Assembly: GCA_025463135.1 (NCBI GenBank)
Contig: JAOAPY010000051.1
Span: 62,001 to 126,000 of the forward strand
DNA from: Acidobacteriota bacterium
GTDB lineage: Bacteria; Acidobacteriota; Blastocatellia; Pyrinomonadales; Pyrinomonadaceae
Reading direction: 5' to 3'
DNA: 64,000 nt
The translations under genes and the position numbers were made by a program. The notes beneath the pieces were generated by a model. That model saw only the letters and a list, made by a program, of their open reading frames with translations. It was not told where the DNA came from and ran no database searches. Every line of letters starts with the position of its first letter. Positions within the stretch are counted from its first letter, which is position 1. Positions 18,461-27,538 of the stretch are shown here, piece by piece.

Positions 18461-19387
18461 ATGAATTGGCAGAAGCAAGGCTTGATCTTTGGTCCCGCAA
18501 ATGGCAGCGGCTGGATGAAGTCGCATGCACAGGTTCCGACACCACTGGTGGGCGACGGCTTCATCCGCATTTATTTTTCGTCGCGGCCGGAACGCAATTT
18601 GAGCTTGACGGCCTTTGTTGATCTTGATGCGAACGAACCGGCCACAATTTTACGACTAAATTCCTCTCCCATTTTGGAACTCGGTAAGCCTGGCACGTTC
18701 GACGAACACGGCATCATGCCTAGTTGTGCCGTCAGGGATGGCGAGAAGGTCTTTCTCTACTACAGCGGATGGTCGCGCGGCGCTTCAGTGCCCTATACCA
18801 ATTCAACCGGTCTGGCCATCAGCGATGACGGCGGTGAGACATTCAGGAAAATAAGTGAAGGACCCATTCTTGGCAAAAGCCTTCATGATCCTTATTCAGC
18901 GACGTCGCCATGCGTGTTGAAAGAAGATGATGGCTGGCACATGTGGTATTGCTCCGGCACGGGATGGTTGGAGATCGGTGGCAAGTACGAGCACACTTAC
19001 GATATCAAGTACGCTCGGTCGAACGATGGCATCAACTGGTCACCTCAGGGAGCGACTGCCATCGGTCCCCGGACGGAATTTGAAGCGCTGACGAGGCCCT
19101 TTGTCACCCAGGGACCGGCTGGCTACCATATGTGGTTTTGTTATCGCGGCAGTCACGATTTTCGCGACGGAGAGGACGCTTACAAGATAGGATATGCCTT
19201 CGGCAAAGACCTGAATAGCTGGCAGCGACAGGATGACGAGGCAGGCATTGGCCCTTCGGAAACCGGCTGGGACTCAAAGATGGTCGCTTATCCGGCCATA
19301 GTTACTATCGCGGATCGAACGTTGATGTTCTACAACGGCAATGGCTTTGGTTATGAAGGCTTCGGTTACGCAAGCCTGGCGCAGTGA
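18461..19387 (+). CDS. Five-bladed beta-propeller protein, glycoside hydrolase family 43/130-like
   Basis: 308 residues from ATG 18461 (an in-frame ATG at 18434 lies inside a hairpin and has no ribosome site). Repeated blade signatures FLYYSGWSRG, HMWYCSGTGW, YHMWFCYRGS, LMFYNGNGFG with SDDGGETF and SNDGINWS are those of the arabinanase/levansucrase/GH43-GH130 propeller group. HDPYSATSPCVLKEDDG supplies a likely catalytic-pocket segment. There is no signal peptide, so it is cytosolic, which argues against polymer degradation outside and fits a role as phosphorylase-like, transferase-like or sugar-modifying enzyme in glycan assembly. Function not established. It ends 4 bp before the next start. 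Confidence 0.72.
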   Translation: MNWQKQGLIFGPANGSGWMKSHAQVPTPLVGDGFIRIYFSSRPERNLSLTAFVDLDANEPATILRLNSSPILELGKPGTFDEHGIMPSCAVRDGEKVFLYYSGWSRGASVPYTNSTGLAISDDGGETFRKISEGPILGKSLHDPYSATSPCVLKEDDGWHMWYCSGTGWLEIGGKYEHTYDIKYARSNDGINWSPQGATAIGPRTEFEALTRPFVTQGPAGYHMWFCYRGSHDFRDGEDAYKIGYAFGKDLNSWQRQDDEAGIGPSETGWDSKMVAYPAIVTIADRTLMFYNGNGFGYEGFGYASLAQ

Positions 19388-19391
19388 CGAA

Positions 19392-19976
19392 ATGATAGCG
19401 ATCGGACCCAACCTCGAACTAATGACTGAGCGATTGTCGCTGCGTCCGCTGCAGGCAGAGGATGTTGACTTACTCTGGCCCGATATCTCGGATGGCGAGA
19501 TTTCAAAGTACATGGCCTGGGAGGCACATACGAACAAAGCTCAAACGGTTGACTTCGTTAAGGGAGAGATCGCGCGGCGTGAGTCCGGCAAAGGAATTAC
19601 CTGGGCCATATTCAAGGAAGGGTCGTTTTGCGGCATCTTCAGTATCATTGGCCTCGTCCGCAGTCACCGGGCTTTAACTTTCAACAAGGCCGAACTTGCC
19701 TACTGGCTGGGCCGCAAGTATCAAGGTCAAGGTATCATGACCGAAGCCGGACAACGAGTACTGCAATTCGCCTTTCAAGAAATGAAGCTGCACAAGATTT
19801 TCGTCAGTCACTTCAGTGTTAACGATGCTTCAGGAAACTTAATCAAACGCCTGGGATTCAGATACGTCGGGGAGCAAATCGAGGAGTTTCAAAAACACGG
19901 TGTCTGGTACAACCATAAAAACTACGAATTGCTCGAGCGGGAATTTCTCGCCGGAGATCAGGCCGGCAGTGTATAG
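19392..19976 (+). CDS. GNAT acetyltransferase, RimJ/RimL-like
   Basis: 194 residues from the ATG at 19392, just after the previous stop; the frame is open upstream but overlaps that gene. LMTERLSLRPLQAEDVDLLW at the N-terminus, YWLGRKYQGQGIMTEAGQRV for acetyl-CoA binding, and HFSVNDASGNLIKRLGFRYVG are standard for the RimJ/RimL and sugar N-acetyltransferase subgroup. It lies directly upstream of the DegT aminotransferase (17 bp), so it probably acetylates the new amino sugar rather than a ribosomal protein (inference from neighbours). Confidence 0.85.
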   Translation: MIAIGPNLELMTERLSLRPLQAEDVDLLWPDISDGEISKYMAWEAHTNKAQTVDFVKGEIARRESGKGITWAIFKEGSFCGIFSIIGLVRSHRALTFNKAELAYWLGRKYQGQGIMTEAGQRVLQFAFQEMKLHKIFVSHFSVNDASGNLIKRLGFRYVGEQIEEFQKHGVWYNHKNYELLEREFLAGDQAGSV

Positions 19977-19993
19977 AGCGAGGGTCGCACAAA

Positions 19994-21220
19994 ATGTCGA
20001 CGGTTAAAGAGGGTTTGAAACTGGAAAAGAATAAGAGCGAAGAGCTTGCAATCTTTGGCGGCCAGCCTGCCTTTGCCGAGGTCCTGCACGTGGGCCGACC
20101 CAATATCGGCAATCGAGCAAAGTTCGCTGAGCGCGTGAATGACATCCTGGACCGGCGCTGGCTTACCAACGGCGGGCGTTATGTGCGTGAATTCGAACAG
20201 CGCATCGCTGAATTAGTAGGTGTAGAGCATTGTGTGGCAATGTGCAACGCCACAGTTGCGCTCGAAATTGCGATTAGAGCACTGGGCCTGACCGGTGAAG
20301 TGATCGTGCCTTCCTTCACTTTCGTGGCTACGGCCCACGCACTTCAATGGCAGGAGATTACGCCTGTCTTCTGCGATGTTGCTCCACGAAACCACACAAT
20401 CGATCCCCGCAAGATTGAGCAGATGATTACGCCTCGCACGACCGGAATCGTCGCGGTCCACCTTTGGGGTGGAGCTTGTGATATCGACGCACTGAGTGAA
20501 ATCGCTGCCCGGCGTGGTCTAAAACTTCTTTTTGATTCTGCTCACGCGTTTGGCGCCTCGTACCAGGGGAAGATGATCGGTGGCTTTGGTGACGCTGAAG
20601 TGTTTAGTTTTCACGCTACCAAGTTCCTCAACAGCCTTGAAGGTGGCGCGGTAGTGACGAACAATGCAGAACTGGCCCAAAAGATTCGCTTGATGAAGAA
20701 CTTCGGCTTTTCATTTTATGACCACACGGAGTATGTGGGCACCAATGGAAAGATGAACGAAATCTCAGCCGCCATGGGACTGTGCAACCTCGAGAGCATG
20801 AATGATTTCATCGACGTCAACCGCCGCAACTACCGCCAATATCGTGAAGAACTGTCCGGGCTAAAGGGCGTAAGCTTGCTGCCATATACCGAAGACGAGC
20901 GCTGTAATTTTCAATATGTGGTGCTGGAAATCGATACCGGCGAAACCCTGATCACCCGCGATCAGTTAATGGAAATACTCCACAAGGAAAATGTTTTGGC
21001 GCGCCGTTATTTCTATCCGGGCTGTCATCAGATGGAGCCCTACAGATCGTATTTTCCCCATGCCGGGGTCCTGCTTCCCGAAACTGAAAAGCTCACACGT
21101 CGAGTTCTGTGTCTCCCCAACGGCACTGCCGTCGGCAAGGAAGAAATCGAGCGCATCTGTCAGATTCTTCGGTTTACTCTGGCAAACAAAGTTGAGATCA
21201 GCGAGAAGTTAGGTCCTTAG
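19994..21220 (+). CDS. DegT/DnrJ/EryC1-family sugar aminotransferase
   Basis: 408 residues, PLP-dependent. DSAHAFGASY (Asp181) and FSFHATKFLNSLEGG with the PLP-binding Lys210 are intact. NDILDRRWLTNGG and CVAMCNATVAL are family hallmarks. The family turns a keto-sugar nucleotide into a 4-amino (or 3-amino) sugar; the substrate could be dTDP-4-keto-6-deoxyglucose from the RmlB encoded at 2004, giving a viosamine- or fucosamine-type sugar (inference). With the GNAT, the PglD-like enzyme and the carrier-protein set, it forms a complete make-and-acylate module. Confidence 0.88.
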   Translation: MSTVKEGLKLEKNKSEELAIFGGQPAFAEVLHVGRPNIGNRAKFAERVNDILDRRWLTNGGRYVREFEQRIAELVGVEHCVAMCNATVALEIAIRALGLTGEVIVPSFTFVATAHALQWQEITPVFCDVAPRNHTIDPRKIEQMITPRTTGIVAVHLWGGACDIDALSEIAARRGLKLLFDSAHAFGASYQGKMIGGFGDAEVFSFHATKFLNSLEGGAVVTNNAELAQKIRLMKNFGFSFYDHTEYVGTNGKMNEISAAMGLCNLESMNDFIDVNRRNYRQYREELSGLKGVSLLPYTEDERCNFQYVVLEIDTGETLITRDQLMEILHKENVLARRYFYPGCHQMEPYRSYFPHAGVLLPETEKLTRRVLCLPNGTAVGKEEIERICQILRFTLANKVEISEKLGP

Positions 21221-21331
21221 CGGAATCTCAAGATCGTTTAGATAGCGCACTTGTGCGCCCGCGTCGCCAGGGCCTTGCTCGCTATAAACATCTCGCAGTC
21301 AACGAAGACTAATCGGACGCTATCCTCAATA

Positions 21332-22393
21332 ATGTTATTCGACAAAGAACAAAGTAAGTCCGTCCTGCCAAACCAGGATAAGGCTGCCGGCAGGGCGCTG
21401 GTCGACGTCATTCTGGTGTCCTATAACCAGGAAAAATTTATCGCGCAGGCGATCGAAAGCATCCTGGCCCAGCAGACCGATTTCACGTTCAGATTAATGA
21501 TCGGCGATGATGCGTCAACCGACAATACCCAAACAATCATCCGCAGCTATGCCGCACAACATCCTGATCGCATCACCTTGCTGCTGGACTCGGAACATCG
21601 CGGACTAAAAAATAGGGATCGCGTTGGTCTAAGGGCCCTGGCAATGGCAACGGCGAGGTACATCGCCTGGTTGGACGGCGACGATTATTGGACCAACCCG
21701 GACAAACTGCAACGGCAGGTAAGTTTCCTCGAGGGCCATCCTGATTTTGCGATCTCTTATCACAACGCCGCCATGACTTTCATGGATGGCAGCAGAGTGA
21801 CTGAAAATTGTCTACCGCCGCGTCAGCCGGCTGTGTCCACAATTGAAGACCTGATCCGCGGGAACTTTATTCCGACCTGTACGACAGTCTTCAGGCGCGG
21901 TCTTGCAGGGGAATTGCCAGAATGGTTGGGCACGCTGGGCATGGCCGATTGGCCGATTCACATCTTGAATGCCCAGCACGGCAAAATCGGCTATCTCAAT
22001 GAAGTCATGGCCTCATATAGGATTCATGATGGGGGCGCCTGGTCGTCCGCTCCCCCCAGCGACAAGTCTTTGGAAGTACTAAAGATGCTCGAGCACGTCG
22101 ATGCCTATTTTGGTTTTCGCTATCAAAAGCAAATTAACGCAACCAAAGCCGAATGGTACTATGAGTTGGCTGAGTCAGCTTATCGCGACGGCGCGCAGCA
22201 CAACTGCCGGACTTATCTAAGCAAGTACCTTTCGTTGGGACGTTTCCGACTTGACCGGCGGACCGTGAGTCTTTTCTTAAGAATTCGTATGCGTGGGCTG
22301 TACCAGTTTCTTAGATTCATAAGAGATCTGGGCCACTCAACGCGAGGACCGGCAAATGGAGTCTTGAAGAACTCGACACCTTCGAAGAGTTGA
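21332..22393 (+). CDS. Family 2 glycosyltransferase
   Basis: 353 residues from ATG 21332; 27 in-frame codons upstream lack a ribosome site and conservation. GT-A fold: LVDVILVSYNQEKFIAQAIE, MIGDDASTDNTQTII, and the metal-binding AWLDGDDYWTNPDKL (DGDD). It moves a sugar from a nucleotide donor to a lipid-linked glycan at the inner-membrane face. It is paralogous to the protein at 22442 along the whole length (shared EDLIRGNFIPTCTTVFRR and MADWPIHILNAQHGKIGYL), so the pair arose by tandem duplication. Confidence 0.85.
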   Translation: MLFDKEQSKSVLPNQDKAAGRALVDVILVSYNQEKFIAQAIESILAQQTDFTFRLMIGDDASTDNTQTIIRSYAAQHPDRITLLLDSEHRGLKNRDRVGLRALAMATARYIAWLDGDDYWTNPDKLQRQVSFLEGHPDFAISYHNAAMTFMDGSRVTENCLPPRQPAVSTIEDLIRGNFIPTCTTVFRRGLAGELPEWLGTLGMADWPIHILNAQHGKIGYLNEVMASYRIHDGGAWSSAPPSDKSLEVLKMLEHVDAYFGFRYQKQINATKAEWYYELAESAYRDGAQHNCRTYLSKYLSLGRFRLDRRTVSLFLRIRMRGLYQFLRFIRDLGHSTRGPANGVLKNSTPSKS

Positions 22394-22441
22394 TAAGCCT
22401 GCGCGGTTACAACCAGGCGTGCGCTGCCTGACTGTCTTACG

Positions 22442-23455
22442 ATGTCTACTTTCTCTGCAAATGAAGAATCCCCGGCCCAGCCACTGGTTGACGTTAATCT
22501 CATAACCTACAATCACGAGGCATTTGTCGCCCAGGCAATTGAAAGCGTGCTCGCGCAACAAACCAATTTCCCCTACCGTTTGATAATTGGAGATGACTGC
22601 TCGACAGACAACACGCCGGCGATCGTCAGACGCTATGCGGCAGCCAACCCCGATCGGATTTCGCTCTTCCTCGATCCGGTGCATCGCGGGCTCAGAAGCA
22701 GGGACCGCGCAGGATTGAAAGTGCTCGAGCTTTCAACGGCAAAATACATTGCCTGGCTGGATGGCGATGACTTTTGGACCGATCCACATAAGCTGCAAAA
22801 ACAGGTTGCTGTACTGGAGCGAAATCCTGACGATGTTATTTGTTTTCATAACGTCCGTACTTTCCCGCAGGAGGGTACGATGGAATCGGAAAATCTGTGC
22901 CCGCCTGATCAGAAAGAGGTATCCACGCTCGAAGATCTACTCAGGGGAAATTTTATCCCGTCGTGTTCGACTATGTTTCGCCGAGCAGCAGTAGGACCGC
23001 TCCCTGAGTGGTATTTCAAGCTCAAAATGGGTGACTGGCCGCTCTATATCCTGATCGCCCAACACGGCCGGATTCGCTATATAAATGAGGTGATGGCCGC
23101 GTATAGAGTTCATGGAAGCGGTTCCTGGTCACCCCGCCCCCGATCTCATCACGACGTGAACTTCCTGCAACTGCTCGATTACGCGAATCGTCATTTCGAT
23201 TTCAGGCATAGAAAAGCAATCGACGCCACTCGTTCGCGCTATTATTTTGAACTGGCCGAAACCTACTATCAGCGTGGTCATCCAGGGCACGCCCTGATTC
23301 CTATTAAGAGAGGCCTGCGGTCGAGCCGCTTTCGGCACCGAGGCCTGATCAGTTTCTACTTACAAGTGAAACTGCCGAACCTTTACAATTCTTTGCGCAG
23401 CTTTAGAAATTTTGTGCGGCCACCCGGCTCCAATAGTCCGGGTGTTGCCCGCTAA
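22442..23455 (+). CDS. Family 2 glycosyltransferase (paralogue of preceding gene)
   Basis: 337 residues. LVDVNLITYNHEAFVAQAIE, IIGDDCSTDNTPAIVRRYAA and AWLDGDDFWTDPHKL show the same GT-A core as its neighbour at 21332, with EDLLRGNFIPSCSTMFRR and YINEVMAAYRVHGSGSW in common. Donor and acceptor are unknown; having two close copies suggests sequential or alternative linkages in one repeat unit. The C-terminus overlaps the longest open frame of the next gene, but the preferred start there (23466) removes the overlap. Confidence 0.85.
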   Translation: MSTFSANEESPAQPLVDVNLITYNHEAFVAQAIESVLAQQTNFPYRLIIGDDCSTDNTPAIVRRYAAANPDRISLFLDPVHRGLRSRDRAGLKVLELSTAKYIAWLDGDDFWTDPHKLQKQVAVLERNPDDVICFHNVRTFPQEGTMESENLCPPDQKEVSTLEDLLRGNFIPSCSTMFRRAAVGPLPEWYFKLKMGDWPLYILIAQHGRIRYINEVMAAYRVHGSGSWSPRPRSHHDVNFLQLLDYANRHFDFRHRKAIDATRSRYYFELAETYYQRGHPGHALIPIKRGLRSSRFRHRGLISFYLQVKLPNLYNSLRSFRNFVRPPGSNSPGVAR

Positions 23456-23465
23456 TACTTACTCG

Positions 23466-24503
23466 ATGCAGAGTGCAACAGGACTTCGCCCACCGCTGGT
23501 AAGCGTCATAGTCCCCTCCTACAACTACGGGCACCTGATCGCAGAGACGCTCAGTTGCGTGGAGTCTCAGACCTATGAAAACTGGGAATGCCTGGTGGTT
23601 GACGATGGCTCGACGGACGATACGGCAGAAGTTGTATCATCTTTCAGTACCAGGGATGCTCGCATCCGCTATCTCAGGCAGGACAATCAGAAGCAAGCGG
23701 CGGCGCGAAACCTCGGCGTCGAAAATAGTCACGGCGAATATTTCCAGTTCCTCGACGCGGACGATCTGATCGAAACGCGCAAGCTGGGACTGCACGCGGG
23801 CTATCTTGTAGAACATCCGGAGATCGATATCGTTTACAGCGGCGTTCGCTACTTTCGATCAGAAAGCCCCAACGAGCGTCTGCTGTCGCGCCGCTATTCG
23901 ATGTGGGAAGATGGAAATTCCTGGATGCCTGAAATTTCCGGCAGCGGCAACGAGGTGCTGGGCAAGCTGCTCCGCAACAACATCATGGTAGTAAACGCGC
24001 CGCTGGTACGACGTAGCATGATTGAGAACGTGGGGCTTTTCAATGTTGCTTTGCCGCCCGTCGAAGACTGGGAGTACTGGATTCGTTGTGCGGCAAAAGG
24101 CGCGACGTTTCATTTCGACGAGGCGCCCGAGTCGCACGCACTGGTGCGCTCACACGCGCAAAGCGCCAGCGCGGATGGCCGGCGCATGTTGACCGCCACG
24201 GTGCTCCTGCGAAAGGAAGTACGCAAGCTGCCGCTGGACGAAGAGATGCGCGCACTGAACGGCCAAATGCTTGCCGAGGCGGAAGGCCTTTTGGGCATTG
24301 AGGAAGTGATCAACGGCAGACTGGGCCGGGGAATCTATCAACTGTACAAAGCGGCGGTGATGGACCAAAGACTGAGGCCACGCGCCAAGTGGCTGCTGTG
24401 CGCAATGAGTGCGCCGTTTGTCAGCAAAGATCGGTTGCAGGGAATGGTGACGGGTTCGGTAACCGGTTCGCTGGCCAAAGCCGTGAGCAAGCGCGGCAAA
24501 TAA
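23466..24503 (+). CDS. Family 2 glycosyltransferase
   Basis: 345 residues from ATG 23466 (an upstream start at 23412 would overlap the previous gene by 44 bp). LVSVIVPSYNYGHLIAETLS, VVDDGSTDDTAEVV and the DXD-like FLDADDLIETRKL place it in GT2; YRL-type acceptor region VEDWEYWIRCAAKG is seen near residue 200. It is more distant from the two preceding enzymes than they are from each other, so likely forms a different linkage. A long helical C-terminal part of about 100 residues follows. Confidence 0.83.
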   Translation: MQSATGLRPPLVSVIVPSYNYGHLIAETLSCVESQTYENWECLVVDDGSTDDTAEVVSSFSTRDARIRYLRQDNQKQAAARNLGVENSHGEYFQFLDADDLIETRKLGLHAGYLVEHPEIDIVYSGVRYFRSESPNERLLSRRYSMWEDGNSWMPEISGSGNEVLGKLLRNNIMVVNAPLVRRSMIENVGLFNVALPPVEDWEYWIRCAAKGATFHFDEAPESHALVRSHAQSASADGRRMLTATVLLRKEVRKLPLDEEMRALNGQMLAEAEGLLGIEEVINGRLGRGIYQLYKAAVMDQRLRPRAKWLLCAMSAPFVSKDRLQGMVTGSVTGSLAKAVSKRGK

Positions 24504-24508
24504 ATGTA

Positions 24509-25732
24509 ATGCACATAGTTGTCGTTGACACCACGCTCACCACTCCGCCGACGGGAGGCGCCCAAACCTTTCTGGTAAATCTGGCTGAGTCTCTTGTCAA
24601 AAAAGATATTCGTCTTTCGGTGGTCACACAGCCGGGATCGGAAACAACCATCGTATCTGCCTTGCGAGCGGCAGGTGCGGAAGTCTGCTTGAACGTCTGG
24701 ACTGCAGCCCACTTGCCGGAAGAAAAAGCCCCGCTCCTGGCAGAGTGGGTTAATCAGAGCGGGTCCGATATCTACGTCATCTCGATTTCGCCCGATGTAG
24801 GTTGGCTCGCTCTGCCGCTGCTTGATCCGGCGCTGGCTACTCTTTCAATTGCGCACAACGACGTTTCCGCTTTTTATGAACCGCTGAAACACTATCATCC
24901 CTTCATGGACTGCGCCGTCGGTGTCAGCGAGGCAATTCGGCGCAAGATAGTCGACGATTGTGGCGTTCCCTTTGAACGGACCACGAGTATTGCTTACGGG
25001 ATTAGATCATTGACCGCGGCCCGGGTCGACGAGATGCTGGCCCAACCCTCGGCAGGTGGTCCCTTGCGGATAGGTTATGTCGGTCGCATGGTCCAGGAAC
25101 AAAAACGAGTGATGGAATTTGTCCCGCTCGTGGCGGAACTTGTGAAGCGCCAGGTAAATTTTGAATTGCACTTGATCGGTGATGGCAGCGCGCGTCTGGC
25201 GCTCGAGGCTGAATTGAACCGCCGGGGATTGCATGATCGAGTAAAGTTCTGGGGGTGGCTCGGATCGCACGAAGTCGCGCAGAGACTGCAAGCCCTGGAC
25301 GTCTTTGTTCTTTTGTCGGACTATGAAGGCCTGCCGGTCGCTTTGCTCGAAGCGATGGGCCATGCGTTGGTCCCTGTCGTTACGATCATTGAGAGTGGAA
25401 ATCAGGAATTGGTGCAGGACGGGCTTAATGGCTTTGCCATTGCAGTCGGCGACATCAATAGCTTTGCAGATCGACTGACACAACTAGCTCATGATCCGGA
25501 GCAACTGGCGAGAATGAAATACGCCGCCTGGCAAACCGGCGAGACCTACTCGGTCGAAAGGATGACGACACGATACCTGGGATGTTTTGCGGAAACAAAA
25601 GCCAGGATCGCTCGCCGTGATTATCGACCTGATCCGGCCGTGTCCTTCCCGGTGATGCCGTCGTGCCGATCAAAGTATCCTTTGTGGTTGCGCAGGATTA
25701 AGTGGCGAGCCCGGGCAGTGGTTAGACGGTAG
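24509..25732 (+). CDS. Family 4 glycosyltransferase (GT-B)
   Basis: 407 residues from ATG 24509, where the GT-B N-domain begins (MHIVVVDTTLTTPPTGGAQT); the frame is open 40 codons upstream inside the previous gene. C-domain: RIGYVGRMVQEQKRVMEFVP, then FVLLSDYEGLPVALLEAMGH, which is the EX7E motif region for donor binding, and GNQELVQDGLNGFAI. Typical of retaining transferases in O-antigen/capsule synthesis. Last gene of the locus; followed by about 250 bp with a palindromic repeat and no clear T-run terminator. Confidence 0.88.
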   Translation: MHIVVVDTTLTTPPTGGAQTFLVNLAESLVKKDIRLSVVTQPGSETTIVSALRAAGAEVCLNVWTAAHLPEEKAPLLAEWVNQSGSDIYVISISPDVGWLALPLLDPALATLSIAHNDVSAFYEPLKHYHPFMDCAVGVSEAIRRKIVDDCGVPFERTTSIAYGIRSLTAARVDEMLAQPSAGGPLRIGYVGRMVQEQKRVMEFVPLVAELVKRQVNFELHLIGDGSARLALEAELNRRGLHDRVKFWGWLGSHEVAQRLQALDVFVLLSDYEGLPVALLEAMGHALVPVVTIIESGNQELVQDGLNGFAIAVGDINSFADRLTQLAHDPEQLARMKYAAWQTGETYSVERMTTRYLGCFAETKARIARRDYRPDPAVSFPVMPSCRSKYPLWLRRIKWRARAVVRR

Positions 25733-25759
25733 GGGTTGGAGTGTAGATGGGGTTGAAAA

Positions 25760-25925
25760 CGTTACCATGAAAATCTCTTCAGCCCGCCTAGCGGGTGTAA
25801 GAATAAAACCTGGAGTGAAGCGCAGGGAACCCCAGGATAAGAACGGAAAAGTTCCTCCGCTTTCGCCCGCTTCGCATGCTGAGCCTGAGCCAGGTTCTTA
25901 ATACCGTGATGATTTGTTCCAAGCT
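25760..25925. repeat. Intergenic repeat region between the glycan locus and mpl
   Basis: Contains CCTGG...CCAGG arms at about 25809-25835 within text rich in AGCGGG and CGCTTTCGCCCGCTTCGC. It looks like an interspersed element rather than a gene. No open frame with homology was found in 25733-25986. Confidence 0.45.
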
Positions 25926-25986
25926 TCCTTCGGCTGTTTCGCTTTACTACACCCAACGCCCTAACCACTACACCCTCTCATAAACT

Positions 25987-27393
25987 ATGCACTATCACCT
26001 CATAGGAATTTGCGGAACGGCGATGGCCTCCCTGGCCGGAATGCTGCAGGCTCGCGGACATCGCGTGACCGGCTCCGATGAAAACATTTATCCGCCGATG
26101 TCCACGATGCTGGCGTCATTGGACATCATCGTACGACAGGGCTACAGCCCGGCGCATCTGCGGCCGGCGCCCGATTGCGTCGTCGTGGGGAATGCGATTC
26201 CGCGCGGCAATGCCGAAGTGGAAGAAGCATTGAATCGCAAACTGCGTTATCACTCGCAGGCGGAAGTGGTCAAGGAAGAGTTCATTCGCGGCCGGCGCTC
26301 GCTGGTCGTCGCCGGAACACACGGGAAAACTACGACCAGCAGCATCGCTGCCTGGGTGATGGACCAGGGCGGCCTTGATCCAACTTTCCTGGTGGGCGGC
26401 GTCACCCAAAATTTCGGGGTCAGCTTTCGCGTTACCAACAGCGACTATTTTGTCATTGAAGGCGATGAGTACGATACCGCCTATTTTGATAAAGGTCCGA
26501 AGTTCATGCACTACCTGCCCGAACTGGGCATCGTGAACAACATTGAATTCGATCACGCCGACATCTATGCCGACCTCAAGGCCGTCAAACTTGCCTTTCG
26601 CAGATTCATGAATCTGATACCAGCCAACGGACGATTGATCGCCGGTTGGGACAGCGAGCATGTGCGCGATGTCGTGGCCGAGCTGGGTGCGCGACTGTTC
26701 ACGCAGGTCGAAACGTTCGGCACCAGTGAAGATGCAAAGTGGCAGGCGCGCGATATCGATCACACGGGAGAGATGTCCCGCTTTCGCGTCATACGCGAAG
26801 GACGAGAGTGGGGAGAATTTCAGATTCCCTTAATCGGCGATTTCAATGTGCTGAACTCGCTGGCAGTGATCATCGCCGCGGATGCCTGGGGCCTGGCACG
26901 TCAGGCGATCGCCGAGGCGCTGGCAACCTTCCGCAACGTGCGGCGGCGAGCGGAAGTGCGCGGCGAAGAAGCCGGCGTTATGGTCATTGACGACTTTGCT
27001 CACCATCCGACTGCCGTCCGCGAAACGTTGCGCGCCTTGCGCAGTAGATTTGGCGCGCGCCGCCTGGTAGCAGTGTTCGAGCCTCGTTCCTGGTCGTCGC
27101 GTCTCGCCGTTTTTCAGGATGAATATCCAAAGTCATTCGTAGCCGCGGACGTGGTAGTCATTTCAAATGTTTTCGACATAGACAAGGTGAAAGAAAAAGG
27201 CGCAATGCTGAGCACGGCTCGATTGGTCGCAGACATTGCTGCGCAGAATAAGTCCGCACTCGCCCTTAATGGCGCAGACGAGATCATCGATTACCTGCTG
27301 CCACAACTGCGCGCCGGCGACGTTGTGGCCATCATGTCCAACGGCGGTTTTGGCGGTATCCACGAGAAACTTTTGGACGCCTTGCGAAAATAA
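25987..27393 (+). CDS. mpl: UDP-N-acetylmuramate:L-alanyl-gamma-D-glutamyl-meso-diaminopimelate ligase
   Basis: 468 residues, family length. Joins recycled tripeptide L-Ala-gamma-D-Glu-mDAP to UDP-MurNAc in murein recycling, in the cytosol. Mur-ligase domains: N-terminal Rossmann MHYHLIGICGTAMASLAG, ATP loop VVAGTHGKTTTSS at about residues 107-119, IEGDEYDTAYFD, NIEFDHADIY, and the C-terminal DDFAHHPTAVRETL and FEPRSWSSRLAVFQ. The start MHYHLIGICGTAM is typical of Mpl and separates it from MurC. It stands alone here. The presence of mpl points to a Gram-negative wall with meso-DAP that recycles murein. Confidence 0.93.
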   Translation: MHYHLIGICGTAMASLAGMLQARGHRVTGSDENIYPPMSTMLASLDIIVRQGYSPAHLRPAPDCVVVGNAIPRGNAEVEEALNRKLRYHSQAEVVKEEFIRGRRSLVVAGTHGKTTTSSIAAWVMDQGGLDPTFLVGGVTQNFGVSFRVTNSDYFVIEGDEYDTAYFDKGPKFMHYLPELGIVNNIEFDHADIYADLKAVKLAFRRFMNLIPANGRLIAGWDSEHVRDVVAELGARLFTQVETFGTSEDAKWQARDIDHTGEMSRFRVIREGREWGEFQIPLIGDFNVLNSLAVIIAADAWGLARQAIAEALATFRNVRRRAEVRGEEAGVMVIDDFAHHPTAVRETLRALRSRFGARRLVAVFEPRSWSSRLAVFQDEYPKSFVAADVVVISNVFDIDKVKEKGAMLSTARLVADIAAQNKSALALNGADEIIDYLLPQLRAGDVVAIMSNGGFGGIHEKLLDALRK

Positions 27394-27538
27394 TCGGGCG
27401 GGGTCCCTGCTTTCTTCTGCCATCTGCCGTCTGCCTTCTGCGTTCTCCCCGCCCTCTCCACACTTTCAAGAGATTTTTGTAACGCGGGTGAAGCTTTCGC
27501 GACGTACAGTCGGCGTTTTTTCCAGGAGGTCCCACCTC

